DNA of 64,000 nt, taken from positions 9,009,042-9,073,041 of the forward strand of contig NC_037590.1 in NCBI RefSeq assembly GCF_003073045.1, in the 5' to 3' direction. The notes beneath the pieces are model-generated. The model was not told the DNA's origin. It did no database searches and saw only the letters and a list, made by a program, of their open reading frames with translations. Made by a program: the position numbers and the translations under genes. Of this stretch, positions 12,316 through 36,191 are shown piece after piece. The stretch comes from Pomacea canaliculata (taxonomy: Eukaryota; Mollusca; Gastropoda; Architaenioglossa; Ampullariidae). The stretch's first letter is position 1. Each line of letters starts with the position of its first letter.

Positions 12316-15300
12316 TGATTTAATGAAAACCCTTCTCACGAGATGCCCCCGTCGTACGAGTCTTTGAATAATTTAACTGATCCTCATCAGCTGTAGAGCA
12401 TTTTAAATGCACCGTCCCCTCAGCCACCCGCAGATGGAGCATCACGCCATAAAAATAAAAGTTTACGAGTAAAGACTTGCCATGGATTACGAAAACCGAA
12501 AACAAGAAATAGTCTAAACCCCTGTCCTGATTTTATTCTTCCCTTCTGGTTGGTCAGCTCTCTTTTTTTAACCATCGATCCATCGTAAAGTACACTCTCC
12601 GGCGCCAGTCTATAAGAAGATTTCCTAATATCTACAACTTAGATATACTGGTGGCGACTTCAATAGCAATTCGCCCTCTTTAATTATTAAATAGGGTTTC
12701 ACAGCTAAGCTCCTGTAAGGGTTACTTTACAAGACACCAGCTCGCATCTAGAAAGGTCTCTTCTTTCTTTGGCATTAATTCATTACTCTGAAATTTTAGG
12801 AGCTAAAATGGTGGAGAACAAAGGCTTCATTCAGCTTTCGAAAAATAAACCCCTAATGGAGAATAATTTTAAGCGACAACATGTAAACTAGCAGGGAATC
12901 GTTACATCACCTCGAAATCCCCGGGGCTTCTATTTAGTAAATATGTCTGTGACAAGAAAACTTTCGACATTCGACAGGAGACGAATTAAATTTTAACTTT
13001 AATAGCCAGTTGCTCTGTCAGTTGTCTGTTCTCTGGCATATCAAGAAATTTTATGTCGCTAAAAGGTTTTATAGCTTCTTTTCGCTCCCACTCTTCTTTT
13101 TATATTTGTTATTTGTGAGATGCTTTCTACGTGCAGTAGTTGAAACTCTGGCGCCGGATGCAAAGCTGGCAACTAGCTGCGTGGCTAATTTAACTCGCAG
13201 CTGACAGCTAAACTGACGACTTTTTTAAATAGGAACTTTTAGTGAGAGTTGTTAAAGAAAGAAAGAATCATTAATCAACCAGCAATAAACAAATTTAAGG
13301 CTCTTAATGGTTGTGTCAATCCGACACACAAGCAAGAGTGCAGATGCATCAACGTTTCCACAAACATGAACAAATTTCTCCACATTGTGTCTCGTGTACA
13401 CACATAACTCGTCACACACATGTGTGTGCTACTTGTTGGCCCTGTCAGTGGCATAAACTTCTGTCCCAAATGCGAACATTCTTTGACAATATTACAGTAA
13501 ACCTCCGTAAAAGTATGATGACTTTTTTTTAAAGAATCTCTAGAATAATGTAATACTGGCACTTCTGTCTAGTCTTGCGTTTTCTTTCGTCCATGGAAAG
13601 CTTTCTGCCAAGAACTCTGCTTGAAAAGAAAAAAAGAAGAAATAAGTGGTTATGAGGCTAAAAGCCTGACATATCATAAACATGCCTTAGCCCTATGTGC
13701 TTATCGTCGTTAAATGTAAGAAATTGCTTAGGCTCTTAGTAAAAGGGTCGTACTCACATATTCTTCTGTTTACAGGACAAACGTGTATCAAACAACAAAA
13801 CGTTGACCTCAAGTGAACTGCAGTTCTCCCATCAAAAAACAAATTTCAAAATTAATGCTAAGAAAACTCATCAAAACCAAGAAATGTATTTCAGACGTTA
13901 TTAATCTAAAATGTCGAAGCTTCTTGTAATTATTTATTGAATTGTTCGTCTGCCTAGTTTCTTGACTGCTTGAACAGTTGTGTCTTTAATTTTTGTTTAT
14001 TTATGTTTCCATTTTTCAAAAATATTTACTTTGATGTTAATGGTCTTTTCCGTAAGCTGTTCTCTGGTGGAAATCAAGTTTCTTTAAAGAAGTTATTTTG
14101 TTTTTGTGTCATATTTTTTCCTCCAAACCTAATTTTCGTAATCTTCTGAGCGCGCAATTCTGTCAGGCCTGGCACCGGAAGGTAAGACCATAAACAGGTT
14201 AAAGAAGGATTATTCTCCACTCAATAAACAGCGCTGAGAGGGCGTGGGCTCTACCTGTCATTAATTCATGGGCAGCACATTCATTCGGTCTTTCAAAGGA
14301 AGCAGTTTCGACCGCCCAAGCGAACTTCATTTAAAGACATAACTTAAATTATTAAGAGCTGTGGCGCCTAGCCACCATCTATCGTGGCTGCCCCAAACCC
14401 ACCAACAGACTTACATCATAGAGGTCTGTGAACCCACCTTTAGCTTCCTTCCCGTCATGCCATGGAAAGAACTCTTTGGCCTCTATCTTTATCTCTCTCT
14501 CTCCTCTGTTTTTGTTTCTGTCACTTCAAATGTTTATTTGAGTATGAGTGTGAGCGTGTGCTCGTACATCCATAAACAGGAATTTATATACTCTTCAGCT
14601 GCCTTACTTCAAGATGTTAAATCATCAACAGTTTACTCAAGGGAGGTGGAAGCGACAATGGTGGCAGCAGGACTCCCCCCTACCCCAATCTGGCTTTCTT
14701 TTCTCTCTCGTCGCACGTGCTTAGCACGTCGCGCGCCTCCGTTTCCCGTAATTAAACGTCACTTTGCCAAATCTGCGCCAGGATAGATAACTCCAAGTAG
14801 AGATCGATGGTTCACTGCGAGTCGCCGGCCCTGGCAGTAAATCCACCAGGCGCGGGTGTTTGCCTCTGACAAGAGCACGGAGCTGGCCACGATGCCCTGT
14901 GTAAAGAGCAATTCTTTGAAAAAGAAAACTTACAGGACTAGTGAGGTGACTACGAACATCGTCATGCACAGGTCAACCACACAGAGGTCAGGAACGTGCT
15001 TGAATAAGTTTCCGTTGTGAAGCCTCCTCCTGGGAATACATTTTAAACAGGCATATCGTGACCACGACTTTGACACTAATTGTGATAGTTGTAGGTGTGC
15101 ATCTCCAGAATGGAGAAGAGGTGTTGGCTGAGATGTGATGAAGTAGCATTTTCCACTGAGCTTTACCCAATCATTAGAAAAATAATCCGCACCCTACCAG
15201 TTCTTAATACAACACTAGACCATTGAGTACATTGTACGATTTCTATGATTTGATGAATTTGCTGTTAAATAATAGTTTGGTGTTCATTGTCTCTGTCTCT

Positions 15301-16277
15301 GTAACTCCACTTTCTCTTTGGCTTTCTCATTATCGTTTTTGTGTTACCTGATAGATCCTTGATTTTCTCGTGTTTAGTACGATTTTCTTTTTGTCAAACA
15401 TGTATGTCCCAGTTCTTTTTCCTTGCAGGAAACAATTACCTTCCTTGCTTTTGCGCTGTTAAATGAAGGCTCTCCCTCTTCCTCCTACGCGGCTTCTCAA
15501 ACGCAATCACGATCCAAAATTAAACAAAACAAATTTTTAACTCGATTTTTTTTACCCGTTGCTTAATCCTCCAAGCAGCGTGATTTAAAAAAAATCATTG
15601 AATTCGGTCGTCAAATCGTCACCGCTAGTTATGAACGTTGACAGTTTCTGGTTGGACATAAATGGCACTGAGTATTGTCGCCCCGTGAAAAGAGCGGTCA
15701 TTCAGCCAACATTTTTCTGAGCAGTTTTCACTTCAGCAACTCCTATCCTTTCCTTACAGCTTAAAAAAACAAAAAAGCCATACATGAAACGGCAAGCTGA
15801 TTCCTTCATCAGCTTCTTTTTTTTTCCTCCTTTACGGTGTTAGAATTTTTATCCTTTCCTTTTTTTCAAAATCACCGCTACGTGCAGGACTCGTATTACT
15901 GGAACAGGTTCTTGATTGCACGAGCGAATTCCCTCCCCCTTATTTTCTAGCCTCCGCTCTTGTTAAGCACGTGCGGCCTGGAATAAATGACGTCACTTCC
16001 TGGGGATGTGCCCTTTCTGCCGCCAATTCCACGATGCCCTGCTGGTGAAGCCCCTCTACGATAATGTCTTTCTGGAATCGCTGAAAATGGAAGAAACAAT
16101 TTCAAACAGTTTCGCTCCGTCTCCTGTGTAGCGTCCAGTTAAGAGTGTTTCTGTCACGGTCGGCGGGGTTTATTACACGGCTAAAAATGGGGGGATTCGT
16201 GTCACGATGTTTGATGATGATCCATAGTGCTGGACATTTAAGATAAGTGGTGAAGTGAGGGGTTTTCCTTACATGTA
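12316..16277. other. Gene-free stretch except for a possible receptor remnant
   Basis: Only the doubtful island at 14.77-15.03 kb stands out. The 141-codon frame at 14361-14786 starts with GTG, overlaps that island antisense and shows no domain. Confidence 0.45.
14770..15031 (-). pseudogene. Possible GPCR-like exon remnant
   Basis: Minus-strand pieces in different frames resemble transmembrane segments. RRRLHNGNLFKHVPDLCVVD continuing LCMTMFVVTSLVL (15031-14934) looks like the loop 1/TM2 region with its conserved L..VDL. GIVASSVLLSEANTRAWWIYC (14896 downward; shown here as two joined runs GIVASSVLLSE and ANTRAWWIYC) could be the following segment. The two are separated by a 37-bp piece with splice-like ends, too short for a normal animal intron. 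Low confidence; it may be chance. Confidence 0.2.
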
Positions 16278-17156
16278 CAGTGGAACCTCGGTTAGCGAAC
16301 GCCTCGGATAGCGAATTTTTCGGTTAACGAACAAAAATTTCGCTAAAAATTTGTCTCGGATAGCGAAAAAAATTTCGGATAACGAACAAAAATTTCGTTA
16401 AAAATTTGTCTCCGATAGCGAACAAAATTTCGGATAACGAACAGCCACGTGAACCACACGTGACCGACCAGCATGTCATCATTCGCGCTCGAGACACAGT
16501 TACGATCAGTCGTTCCTTACCTGTGCGCATCCTTCTTATTTAGTGATTGTTGTGCTTTATTTTAATAAGATAATCCTCAATCATGGCTCCAAAGAAGATT
16601 AAGAGCAATTAATAGTAGTGAGGTAATGACAAGGACGCGGCCAACAAATGAATTGAAAAAGGAAATGATTTCAAAGTATGAAGGTGGCATGCGTCTGTCG
16701 GATATGTGATGTCGTATTACGAAGAGTTTTACAAAAAAAAGGCAGAAGAAGCAGACACTGGACAAGTTTTTTTCTTCAACCTCAAAGCTACAGAAAGGGA
16801 AGTCTCCCCCGATTTTATAATGTCACGTGCTCATGAGGGGATTCAAAGCAGTATTCCACTCCTCCCCACACCTGTTTCCAAACCACGCCGTCAAAACGGC
16901 AAGTTTTCTGTTTAAATGCTTTCGTTAATGTTTTTATGTTTATTTAACTCCATTTATATTGTATTATAACTGTTCACATTAAACAAATACCTATATATAT
17001 ACAGCTGTAACTTTCAAATAGCGAGTCAACAGGGGCTGGGAACCAATTAAATCTATTTCCTTTATTTCTTATGGAAAAAATTGTTTCGGATAACGAACAT
17101 TTCGTTAACGAACAGCTTTCCAGAACGGATTAAGTTCGTTAACCGAGGTTCCACTG
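16278..17156 (+). mobile_element. Tigger/pogo-type DNA transposon, internally deleted
   Basis: The inverted ends CAGTGGAACCTCGGTTAGCG and its near reverse complement are flanked by TA on both sides, the Tc1/mariner target duplication. Inside on the plus strand, a start-like ATGGCTCCAAAGAAGATTAA leads into a broken reading with ELKKEMISKYEGGMRLSDM, which resembles the N-terminal helix-turn-helix of Tigger transposases. Almost directly afterwards comes QTLDKFF-like C-terminal sequence (the frame 16706-16915 overlaps it). The DDE catalytic core is missing, so the copy is non-autonomous. The left subterminal region carries a roughly 55-bp tandem duplication (about 16326-16435) of GAACAAAAATTTCG-type sequence. 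Confidence 0.85.
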
Positions 17157-18880
17157 TACTCTTACGCCCGTGTGTATATGCTAGTGCGTGTGTGTGTGTG
17201 GGGGGGGGGTGTTTATTTGTTTCTTTTCGTATAAATCACGCCTTTACTATTATTATTATGATATGAATGTGTGTGTGTGTGTTTTCATTGGAGAAATGTC
17301 TTTCTTCCCACAAGTCTTAATTTCGTCGTCGTCGTAGTCGTCGTCATCAGTAACCTAAACACGTCGTTTTCTTCCCCGGTCCCTACGGATTTCCCTGTCC
17401 CTTTCTCCAGCCTGTCCGCAAGAGTTCTGACTTAATCTCTAGGGAAGAGCTCAACGGTTTCTCTCGGATCTGTCCTTGGTGACAGTGATGGGCTTCAGTA
17501 TGTTTGCGGAATAGTACAAGCTTATTAGGAAAACAGGAGAATAAGACAGCGGCCATTCCCGGGGATGATTTGGGGAATGTAAACGTTAGGGTGGAGAGGA
17601 AGGAAAATCAGATTTAACTGACTGGCGCTGCAAACGAGATAGCTAAAGTATCACTTCAAAGTCGAAACCCTAATTAAACTGTAACCTTATATATATATAT
17701 GTCGATTGATCTTTTGAGATATTTTCATAATTTTAAAAACATTCTGTTGTAATCGCATTTCACTATCATTTGACATTTTCTAGGGATTGGTTTTAAATTT
17801 CCTTCTGTCGTTCAGCTTTGTATTAGTGAAGCTCTCGCGGTCTTTTATCTGAGGATTTGTATTTCTCTTGGTTCTTTCCGTACCATTTATATTTGCTTTG
17901 GCCAAAATAAACATCACGGTAATGTACTTGAGCGGTGATTTGGAAGCATAATGTATGTTTGTGAATTGACTTGTTAAGTCCCAGCCAGAGGACACGAATT
18001 TTTCATTACAAAATAGTTATTTCCCAAATATGGGCTAATAACTCAGCTCTGTTTACGAAATACAATCGTTAGTACATAGCGGTTTTCATTTGCATTTGGA
18101 CCAAAAGCAATCTAGTGTCTCCTGGAACACTTGTAAGCCTCAGAGGATCGGAGACAATCAGTTGTTTCCAGTTTCTAACTAGGCCCCCGATGCAAGGATT
18201 ATAGCAACTACGATGTCGGTGCTTGATAATGACTCTTCATATACTCTTCTGCTAAAGAAAATTGTTTGGGTAGTATAGTCACATTAACGGATTTTGCCAC
18301 AAATACATCGAAGAATCCTTTCAGCAGAAAGTGGATATCGCACTCATCCTAGTGATTTCACAAAAAGGTTTTTTTTCGCCGGAAATCTGCTTTTTCATAA
18401 TGTCCAGATCGACCGCACTGGAAAAGATTTCAGTAGGCGACCGAGTTATCAATCATTGGCTTTAACACACATCAAACACAACAAAGAGAGTTTGCTTAGC
18501 GATTTCCTTGCACCGAAACACACATACAAACCACTGTTAGCGGCTTTCATTGCCTAACAATTGATGTAAATAATGTCTAAAAGATTTCTAACGGCGGAGT
18601 AAGGTAAGTTATAATGATGGGGGCTGTTGTTGCACTTCCTTCTCGCCACACAATCCTGCTACATAAAACAGGGCGACCTCGCAAACTAAACTCACATCAA
18701 ATCGAAGATAATAAATTTGGACATAAAAAGCCTCGGTTTGTGCATCTTCAGCCGAGGTTGTCAACGAGATCTCGTAGTTTGAAATCAAAGAACTACATAA
18801 TTATAGTCTCTAACTTTTCGTTCTGTCTTCTATAGTGGATATAAACTCCTCCCCCCCTCAACCAATCACTCTCTTTAACT

Positions 18881-18911
18881 CTGTGTGTGTGTTTGTGCGC
18901 GCGCGCGCGTG
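18881..18911. repeat. (TG)n-(CG)n alternating purine-pyrimidine tract
   Basis: A TG run passes into six or more CG steps, a classic Z-DNA-prone sequence. A (TC)n-(AC)n tract follows at 19025-19052, and TG/G runs lie at 17185-17210 and 17264-17283. Confidence 0.8.
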
Positions 18912-19149
18912 TTCGTGTGGTTATAAGAATAAATATAGACTATGTTTATGTATAGGGATTTAACATGTTTGCAATCTGATGTGCACAGACATTTTAAGAA
19001 ATTACGTTTTTTCCCACTTCATTATCTCTCTCTCTCACACACACACACACATCTTATAACATCTAGTGAAAATATGTTAACATATTACAAACATAGCAAC
19101 AGGGCTTTTGTATAATTTGTATAAGACGACCAGGGAAGTAGCAATAAGC

Positions 19150-19350
19150 AGAAAAGGTTAAAGGGTTACTGTCTGTCATCAATACAGTGAGAATTTGCTG
19201 TCCAGGGTTCAAGTCCCCTCTCGGGCACCCGGTACTTTCTCTGCATGTGGCATCTGTTTACCGGGCTGGATGCCTTGCAGTGATATATCCTTAGTTGCTG
19301 GCTTGCGTAAAACACTAATACTCAGCACCCTCTCCTCCTGGAGCTTTTAT
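19150..19350 (+). mobile_element. tRNA-derived SINE (family 1)
   Basis: A tRNA-like head has the B-box-like CAGGGTTCAAGTCCC. The body GTCATCAATACAGTGAG, TTTCTGCATGTGGC, GTTTACCGGGCTGG is shared with the copy in PP2A intron 2. The head is too degraded to be a working tRNA. The ends are approximate. Confidence 0.6.
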
Positions 19351-21441
19351 GTGGCATGTACTGTAAAATAAATTTTATGTGAAATGGTGTCTAGACTACT
19401 CTTTTTCCAGAAAGTATAAACTCTTTTTCATGGTGCTAGCCTCCACCATCCCCACTACTGCAAGTTTAATTTCAGAGCAGTTTCATGTACTGGATACTTT
19501 TGGGTAGAAAGAGTAGAAAAGGATCTTAAACACATCTTAAAATCAAAGGTAAAATAACAATTCTAGAAAAACAAATAATTTGACGGTAAATACTACATCG
19601 GCGCATGAATAAGCAGCCATGTTCCTATGTTTGTGGCTTTTTGCTTTAGTCGTTTGAATTCCTTTGCTTCCGGTTGTCTTCAACCTTTGTCTTGTTTTAG
19701 GCATTTCTCAAGAGCTGTGCCAATATGCGGTGTCCAGGCAAGGAATATGATCGCCAACAGTCAACAAAGCAGCTCCGATTTCAGTGTTTGTTAACAACAG
19801 TAAATTGCTGCAGAAACGGAGAAGAACAATGACCACCTTCCCATCAGATTTCAAGATGAGCAGCAAGACTTGTAGATTATGTCAGCCTTTCCCACTCTGG
19901 TGTTCCGGACAAACGAGATCAAAGCCTTAGTGGACCCGATAACAGTACGACGATTCAGTTCGGGTGATTTAAACAGTGCATTCGTAACATGGACACGCAC
20001 GTGTCTGTGCACAAAACTCCACTTTAAGTGCTTAAAGAGAATGTTAATAGCTTGGGCATAAATAACATATCGCAACAGCGCATATTGACATAAACCTGCA
20101 GCAAACAATGATAAAAGGGCTGCAACCCATGCCATTGCTGTTCTGATTCCACGACAGTGACCTCCCCTTCTTGAATCTCCTGATGTCGTTGACCCCCATA
20201 CTGTAAAAATTAAGGTCTGTGGCTGTCGTGAGTCGTTGTCACTTCAGTTTTGTGACGTAAACCTCAGAGTTGAACATGACCTGTCCCTGATTCGCGAAAC
20301 AATCAGGATAGACAAGGTCTCCTTGGTGGCCTGTGAGTGAGAAGTTCTATCGGAGCTGACCTTTTCGGTCTCCGAAAATTTCTCCATTTCCTTTCGCAAA
20401 GTGGGTGCTCTCGCTTGAGGAAACCAAAGACTAGGACACGCGTGGCGACTGTTTGCGGCATCACAGCGGGCTACAAAATTATTACTAGGTGTTGGGAACT
20501 TCTCCCATTTCCGTTCGATATAAGGGCACTTTCTCTGACGTCATGACCAGACTAATGTTTTCAGTAGTTGTGGTCGTGGTGGAGGTGGGGAGGGGATGCA
20601 AACGTGCGCGTGAAGAGGACTCTAGAAAGCTCCCTTGACTTGGGAAAAGGTCCCAGCCATTTACATGTGCCAGTCACTTGTGTCTTGCGCACGTGCAGGA
20701 CAGACCTAGACGTGCCAGTGAAAGTCTGTTATTTTCAGTAAGTACAGGCATGGATGCATGTGCTGGAATTTCTTTCCTTATAAATACAGACATTTTACCA
20801 TCACGTCTGAAGAAAGTGTATTTATCTTGTAAAGCCAGAAGACACGTGTCCCAAATCAGTTGCAAACCTGCACGCTCTTCTTTTTTTTTTAAAAGCTGAC
20901 CATGCGGTATTTATCTGACATCAAAAATTCCAGCAGCATGAGGCTCACCAGTTCTACCTTCATCGTCTCAACAACAACCGCAAGTTTTCTTTCCCACTCA
21001 CTATGAGCTCTAGTAAACGGTTTCGATGCCCAACTTTCCAGGTCAAAGTTCAGCGCCAGACACATTCTACGACACTCAGCGGAAGCAAATTCATACATCT
21101 CGCCAGTCTACAGCATCGATTGGTCGTCGCAAGCGATGGACGGCGAAGAAAAGGCTTCTTGTCCTCGTGCCAGTCAACCCTTGACCCGTCTTTCAGCCAC
21201 GTTGTCCGTTTAAACAAAAACCGCATTTCCTCCAAGTGCGCCGATTTGATTAACACGAGGCGGTACGAAGAGCAGGACAAAATAGTCCCAGCATCACCAT
21301 GAAGAGAAACTCTAAGAGAAGTAGAGTGCTGGCTACAGCTTTATTTGCACGTATATCACTTCGCAAGTCTTTTGCAGGCCATGACAGAAATGGGAGGTTC
21401 TTTCAATTGCGCGCAGCTTTAGACGGCCAAGACTGGTGTTG

Positions 21442-21674
21442 AGGGTGCTTCGTCTCCCAGAGGTCGGTTGGTTGATTTAGTAGGAAAGTGTTTCCACTCT
21501 GCGACGATTTCGGACTATGGGGGGAGAGAGAATGGGGAAAGAAACCGGAGAAAACCCCCGACACCCAGCCTTGCGAACAGGTGTCACACTATCCCAAGAC
21601 GAGATCTGAACCCTGAGCCGCTCGCTGCAGTGGTGTCAAGAGAATGTTTTAGCCACTACACTACTGGGCGCCCC
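21442..21674 (-). mobile_element. tRNA-derived SINE (family 2)
   Basis: Read on the minus strand it starts GGGGCGCCCAGTAGTGTAG, with an A box like TAGTGTAGTGG and a B box like GGGTTCAGATCTC. A central block containing TTTTCTCCGGTTTC follows, then GGAAACACTTTCCTACTAAA. The copy at 50.3 kb carries the same blocks in the same order. This is the better preserved of the two copies. Confidence 0.75.
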
Positions 21675-22509
21675 TGCTCCCATAGGTCGTGTTGCACCCG
21701 CTTTAAAACGCTGAGCTTTCTTCTTTCTATATTGTTCCTGACACATCTGGTATAGCTTTTTAATAGTTTAGTGGTGTGCAAATGGCCCCTCCCCTCTGTT
21801 TGGGTGACTCTTCCCGCATACTAACATTACCAAATCCCGACTTCACGTTTGCACAACTCTGATGCATAGTTTCAGCTCTCCAATTTGCCGAGGTCTCCAA
21901 AACCTAAACATGTTCAATCTTGAAGTCGGTGTTGACCTGTTTGTGGTCGTTAACTGGAGAACAGAAAGGGTTACCCCGATTTTGTCTATATCCGTTCACC
22001 CCTGTGACGCTGACCCTCTAACGCTCGGCAGTGTACGAGAAACTGCAATGTACATTCACCCTCGTGTCAACGATATTTGATGGAGAAGGAAGAAAAAAGG
22101 TATCTTCCTGTTGCAACTGATTGGGTTCAAGACTGAACAGTTTTCACTCTTAAATGGCATCATTCTAAATCCTCACAAATATAGTAAGCCATTGTCTATT
22201 CGCAGAAAAGCGAACATCAGAGTAACATGTTTCGCAAGCAAAAAATAGCTTTAATGAGTATGCGGTGGCACAAGTTGAGTAGCAAGGGGTGAAAATTGCA
22301 CCGATATTCTCTTACTTTCATTATTTTAGGCAAAGGTCACTTCTATATATATAAAAAACAAAAAAATTCCATATCATGAAACGGCTTATAGGCCTCTAGT
22401 AATCAGGGTAGACGACTCGAACTCATCAAAGGATTATCTGTTCCCTGGTTGTGTCCCATAAACATTGATTAAGGTTAGCAGAGAGAAATCAATGTGCAAA
22501 CACCCAAAG

Positions 22510-22840
22510 CTGAAATCCGGATTAACAGGGCACAGCTGGAGGTGTACCTGAGTGTAACCCTTTCCAAGGACAGCAACTGTACGCCTCAGGATAACAACTG
22601 AAGGGACAGCTTGCCAAAATTGTAAAACAGAAGCATCAGCTTATAGGTCTTTTGCCTATCATGCTGTACAGTTGCAAGACCTGAAACCTTTCTCATAGAA
22701 TCAGATTGACAGACACAAGCAATGAAATGCTTCGGGAGACTTCTTTGATCTACAGGGAGCAGAAAATTAACTTGGTCCACAGCCTAGTCACCTGCTCGGT
22801 GGGCCCCAGGAAACTGCAGTTCAAACATCCAACATTAAAC
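22510..22840 (+). mobile_element. Decayed LINE remnant (RT C-terminal region)
   Basis: Short plus-strand pieces in shifting frames match LINE polyprotein tails: VYLSVTLSKDSNC (compare FKYLGATLSKDG), PIMLYSCKT (compare SIMLYGCETW), EMLRETSLIYREQKINL (compare REHKTN), and LVTCSVGPRKL. Stops and frame changes are frequent, so it is old. It appears to be a different family from the LINE at 25.8 kb. Confidence 0.65.
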
Positions 22841-23188
22841 TATGCCGAGTACAGAGAAAACTTGGTGACTAACATGAAGACCTGGCTGGATCTTTTTCAG
22901 ACAAGTTCACCTAGGCTACGCTTTATCTCCCATACGACTGGTGCCTACAGTACCAATTTCAGGATGAAAAACGATTGGATAAACCCTATTTTTCACATTT
23001 TGAGCCAAAAACACCTAAAGCTTTCGTCATGTTATTTTCATGAGCGACCTGTGCACATGCATTGCATTCTAGCACATAATTATATTCAACAAAACAAGCC
23101 AGTGTCTCCATTTGCTTTAATTCAGGTGGCGCAATAACAGCAGGTGAACATTTTTCTGAAGCTCATGTCCACACTTCAAAGCAAAGTC

Positions 23189-23194
23189 TTTATT
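23189..23194 (-). terminator. AATAAA poly(A) signal of RACK1
   Basis: An AATAAA hexamer on the minus strand lies about 23 nt past the RACK1 stop codon. The 3'UTR would be very short, as is usual for ribosomal-protein-like TOP genes. Confidence 0.6.
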
Positions 23195-23216
23195 TTCCTG
23201 AAAACGCAAGCTGCAC

Positions 23217-28085
<4,869 letters not shown>

Positions 28086-28172
28086 TCTTTAATATTTCTT
28101 TTTAATATCTTGATGATACGTGATTATTGATGAAGGTTCACAAACCTCACCCAGCCATAAGTGCGGCTTACC

Positions 28173-28190
28173 GGAAAAGGAAAGAGAGGG
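28173..28190 (-). promoter_or_regulatory. Candidate 5' TOP tract / transcription start of RACK1
   Basis: On the minus strand about 90-105 nt before the RACK1 ATG there is an uninterrupted pyrimidine run, CCCCTCTCTTTCCTTTTCC. RACK1 belongs to the translational machinery, whose mRNAs normally begin with C plus a pyrimidine tract (5' TOP, controlled through mTORC1 and LARP1). No TATA box is seen just upstream. The exact start base is inferred, not shown. Confidence 0.5.
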
Positions 28191-29695
28191 GTCACAACTG
28201 CAATGTAAAACTTCCGGGTAAGCTAAAAGTTGTTACTGGAACAGAAATTAAAGTTACATTTACTTTATGAGCTCGGACTACAAAATAACTTACGAAAGTA
28301 GACTTATGAGAAAGCAATAATTGTATAAAGGTAGATTGTTCTGAAAGATATGTAAATTAAATTCATATTTTTCTCTTTACCACAAACTAACATCACTAGA
28401 AAATTCAGAAGGAAAAGTTTTTATCACATCAGTTGCTGTAGACGGATTTTACAGAGAGTTGCTGCTAACTGGAACTCGCTTCCAGCTAATTTTAAATTAA
28501 CGCCAAATTTAAATACTTTCAGGAACTTTTTATGTAACATTACAAAGTGTAAAGAGCTGTTATTTTGATGAATAATAAAATGCATTTGCATGGTAAACTT
28601 AGACCAAGACACTATTACAGTGACTAAAAAAAAAAGTACATTCATTAGACCGCGAGGTCTAGCCAATGATATTCAGTCCCTAGTACTAGTAAAATCACAT
28701 TAGTTTGAGGTAACATGACTAAAGGGAAAATTCTCTGGTAACTGTACCTCTAACTGCCTGATCCCACGTACGCCCTCGAAGTCTTCTCGAAGATAAAGTC
28801 CATTTTTTCAGCTTATCTGATATTGGCTTCACATTATATATATTAGTTTAGTGTCGGATCAAATTTCCTTCAATCAACAGGCAGGAACATGGTTCTTATA
28901 ATTTTTTATCGAGTCAAGCTGTTCTGATCTGATGTGTCATAAACATCACTTCCATGAAACCACAAAGAAAAGGGAAAAAAAAAACAGAATTAAAATATAA
29001 CTGCTTTTACTACGCATCTAAAAATTTTCCCTATTATCCCTATAATATAATATTTATAATTTCGTCCTTATTATATTTAATAGTTTCGTTCTTTAATTGT
29101 CATTTGTTTTTTATACCCCAGTGGGGTATGAATAAATTTCTTTTCTTGCAAATTAGTTTGTGACTATCCCATAGCAAGCTAATAGCATTTCTAAATCCCG
29201 AACTGAAGAACAAACGAATAAATATTTGTTTAAAATTTCTGTCCCTTACAATAATTGCGATGATAGATAAAATTCATGACGATTGTTGCTATCAAACCTC
29301 CTGAAGGGCAGTCAAATTAAGACTAGTGGTCTACCTTGAGACTACAATTTATTAAAAATAAATTAAAACTTCCATATCATTTTAATAAAGATATTTTTGT
29401 GTAAATTTATAAGAAACTATGAAGGTCTAGTCCATATCTGGCAACCCAAATTTTAAACGTAGACTTCCACTGCTTTTTTTTTATAATCAACATTTGCTAC
29501 AAATGCTGGATCCGTCAGAGGGCGCTCTGTGGATGTTTGTGATTTATTGGTTCAATGTTCTTGAGCCACTTTTGTTTACGCTGTAAAATTTTCTATAACT
29601 GTATCTTTAAAGAAAACATCTTCAGCTTTCATTGCTTTTCTTCGTCTGAACAGAATTCTAATACATTTGCTAAAATTTCCTTAGTTTTGTGTTAA
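28191..29695. other. Shared intergenic region between RACK1 and PP2A starts
   Basis: About 1.5 kb, A+T-rich, between two divergent housekeeping genes. No gene is seen. It probably holds both promoters; the only recognised sites are the TOP tract and the CRE/YY1 pair at its edges. Confidence 0.6.
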
Positions 29696-29730
29696 TGACG
29701 TCAAGAATGCAAATTTCGGCGGCCATTTTG
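29696..29730 (+). promoter_or_regulatory. CRE (TGACGTCA) and YY1-like site of the PP2A catalytic gene
   Basis: A perfect palindromic cAMP-response element, TGACGTCA, occupies 29696-29703, about 150 nt before the PP2A start codon. It is followed at 29717-29730 by CGGCGGCCATTTTG, a YY1-type element common at TATA-less housekeeping starts. From memory, vertebrate PP2A catalytic promoters also use a CRE and lack a TATA box. Use of these sites here is inferred. Confidence 0.6.
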
Positions 29731-29850
29731 TTCGTCAACTAGATGCCGCCTGTGCTGTGCTAGTTGTATTTGGTATGCAATCAGTGCTATAATTCTTAAG
29801 AGTTGTGTTTCTAATTTCAGTCAAAAATTAAACTAAAACAGTCTTATATC

Positions 29851-36191
<6,341 letters not shown>

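Larger units (their letters stand above)
17157..22509. other. Gene-free stretch rich in repeats
   Basis: It contains microsatellites and two SINEs (19.2 and 21.5 kb). A 94-codon minus-strand frame at 19851-20135 begins MAWVAALLSLFAAGLCQYA, which looks like a signal peptide. It has no homologue I know and no splice or UTR signs, so I leave it as a note only. Confidence 0.45.

Noticed and set aside
14361-14786. 141-codon plus-strand frame
   Set aside because: It begins at GTG, has low-complexity Ser/Leu parts and no domain, and overlaps a more coding-like minus-strand region.
22706-23137. 143-codon plus-strand frame
   Set aside because: Its first part is the decayed LINE; the rest is antisense to the 3' flank of RACK1.
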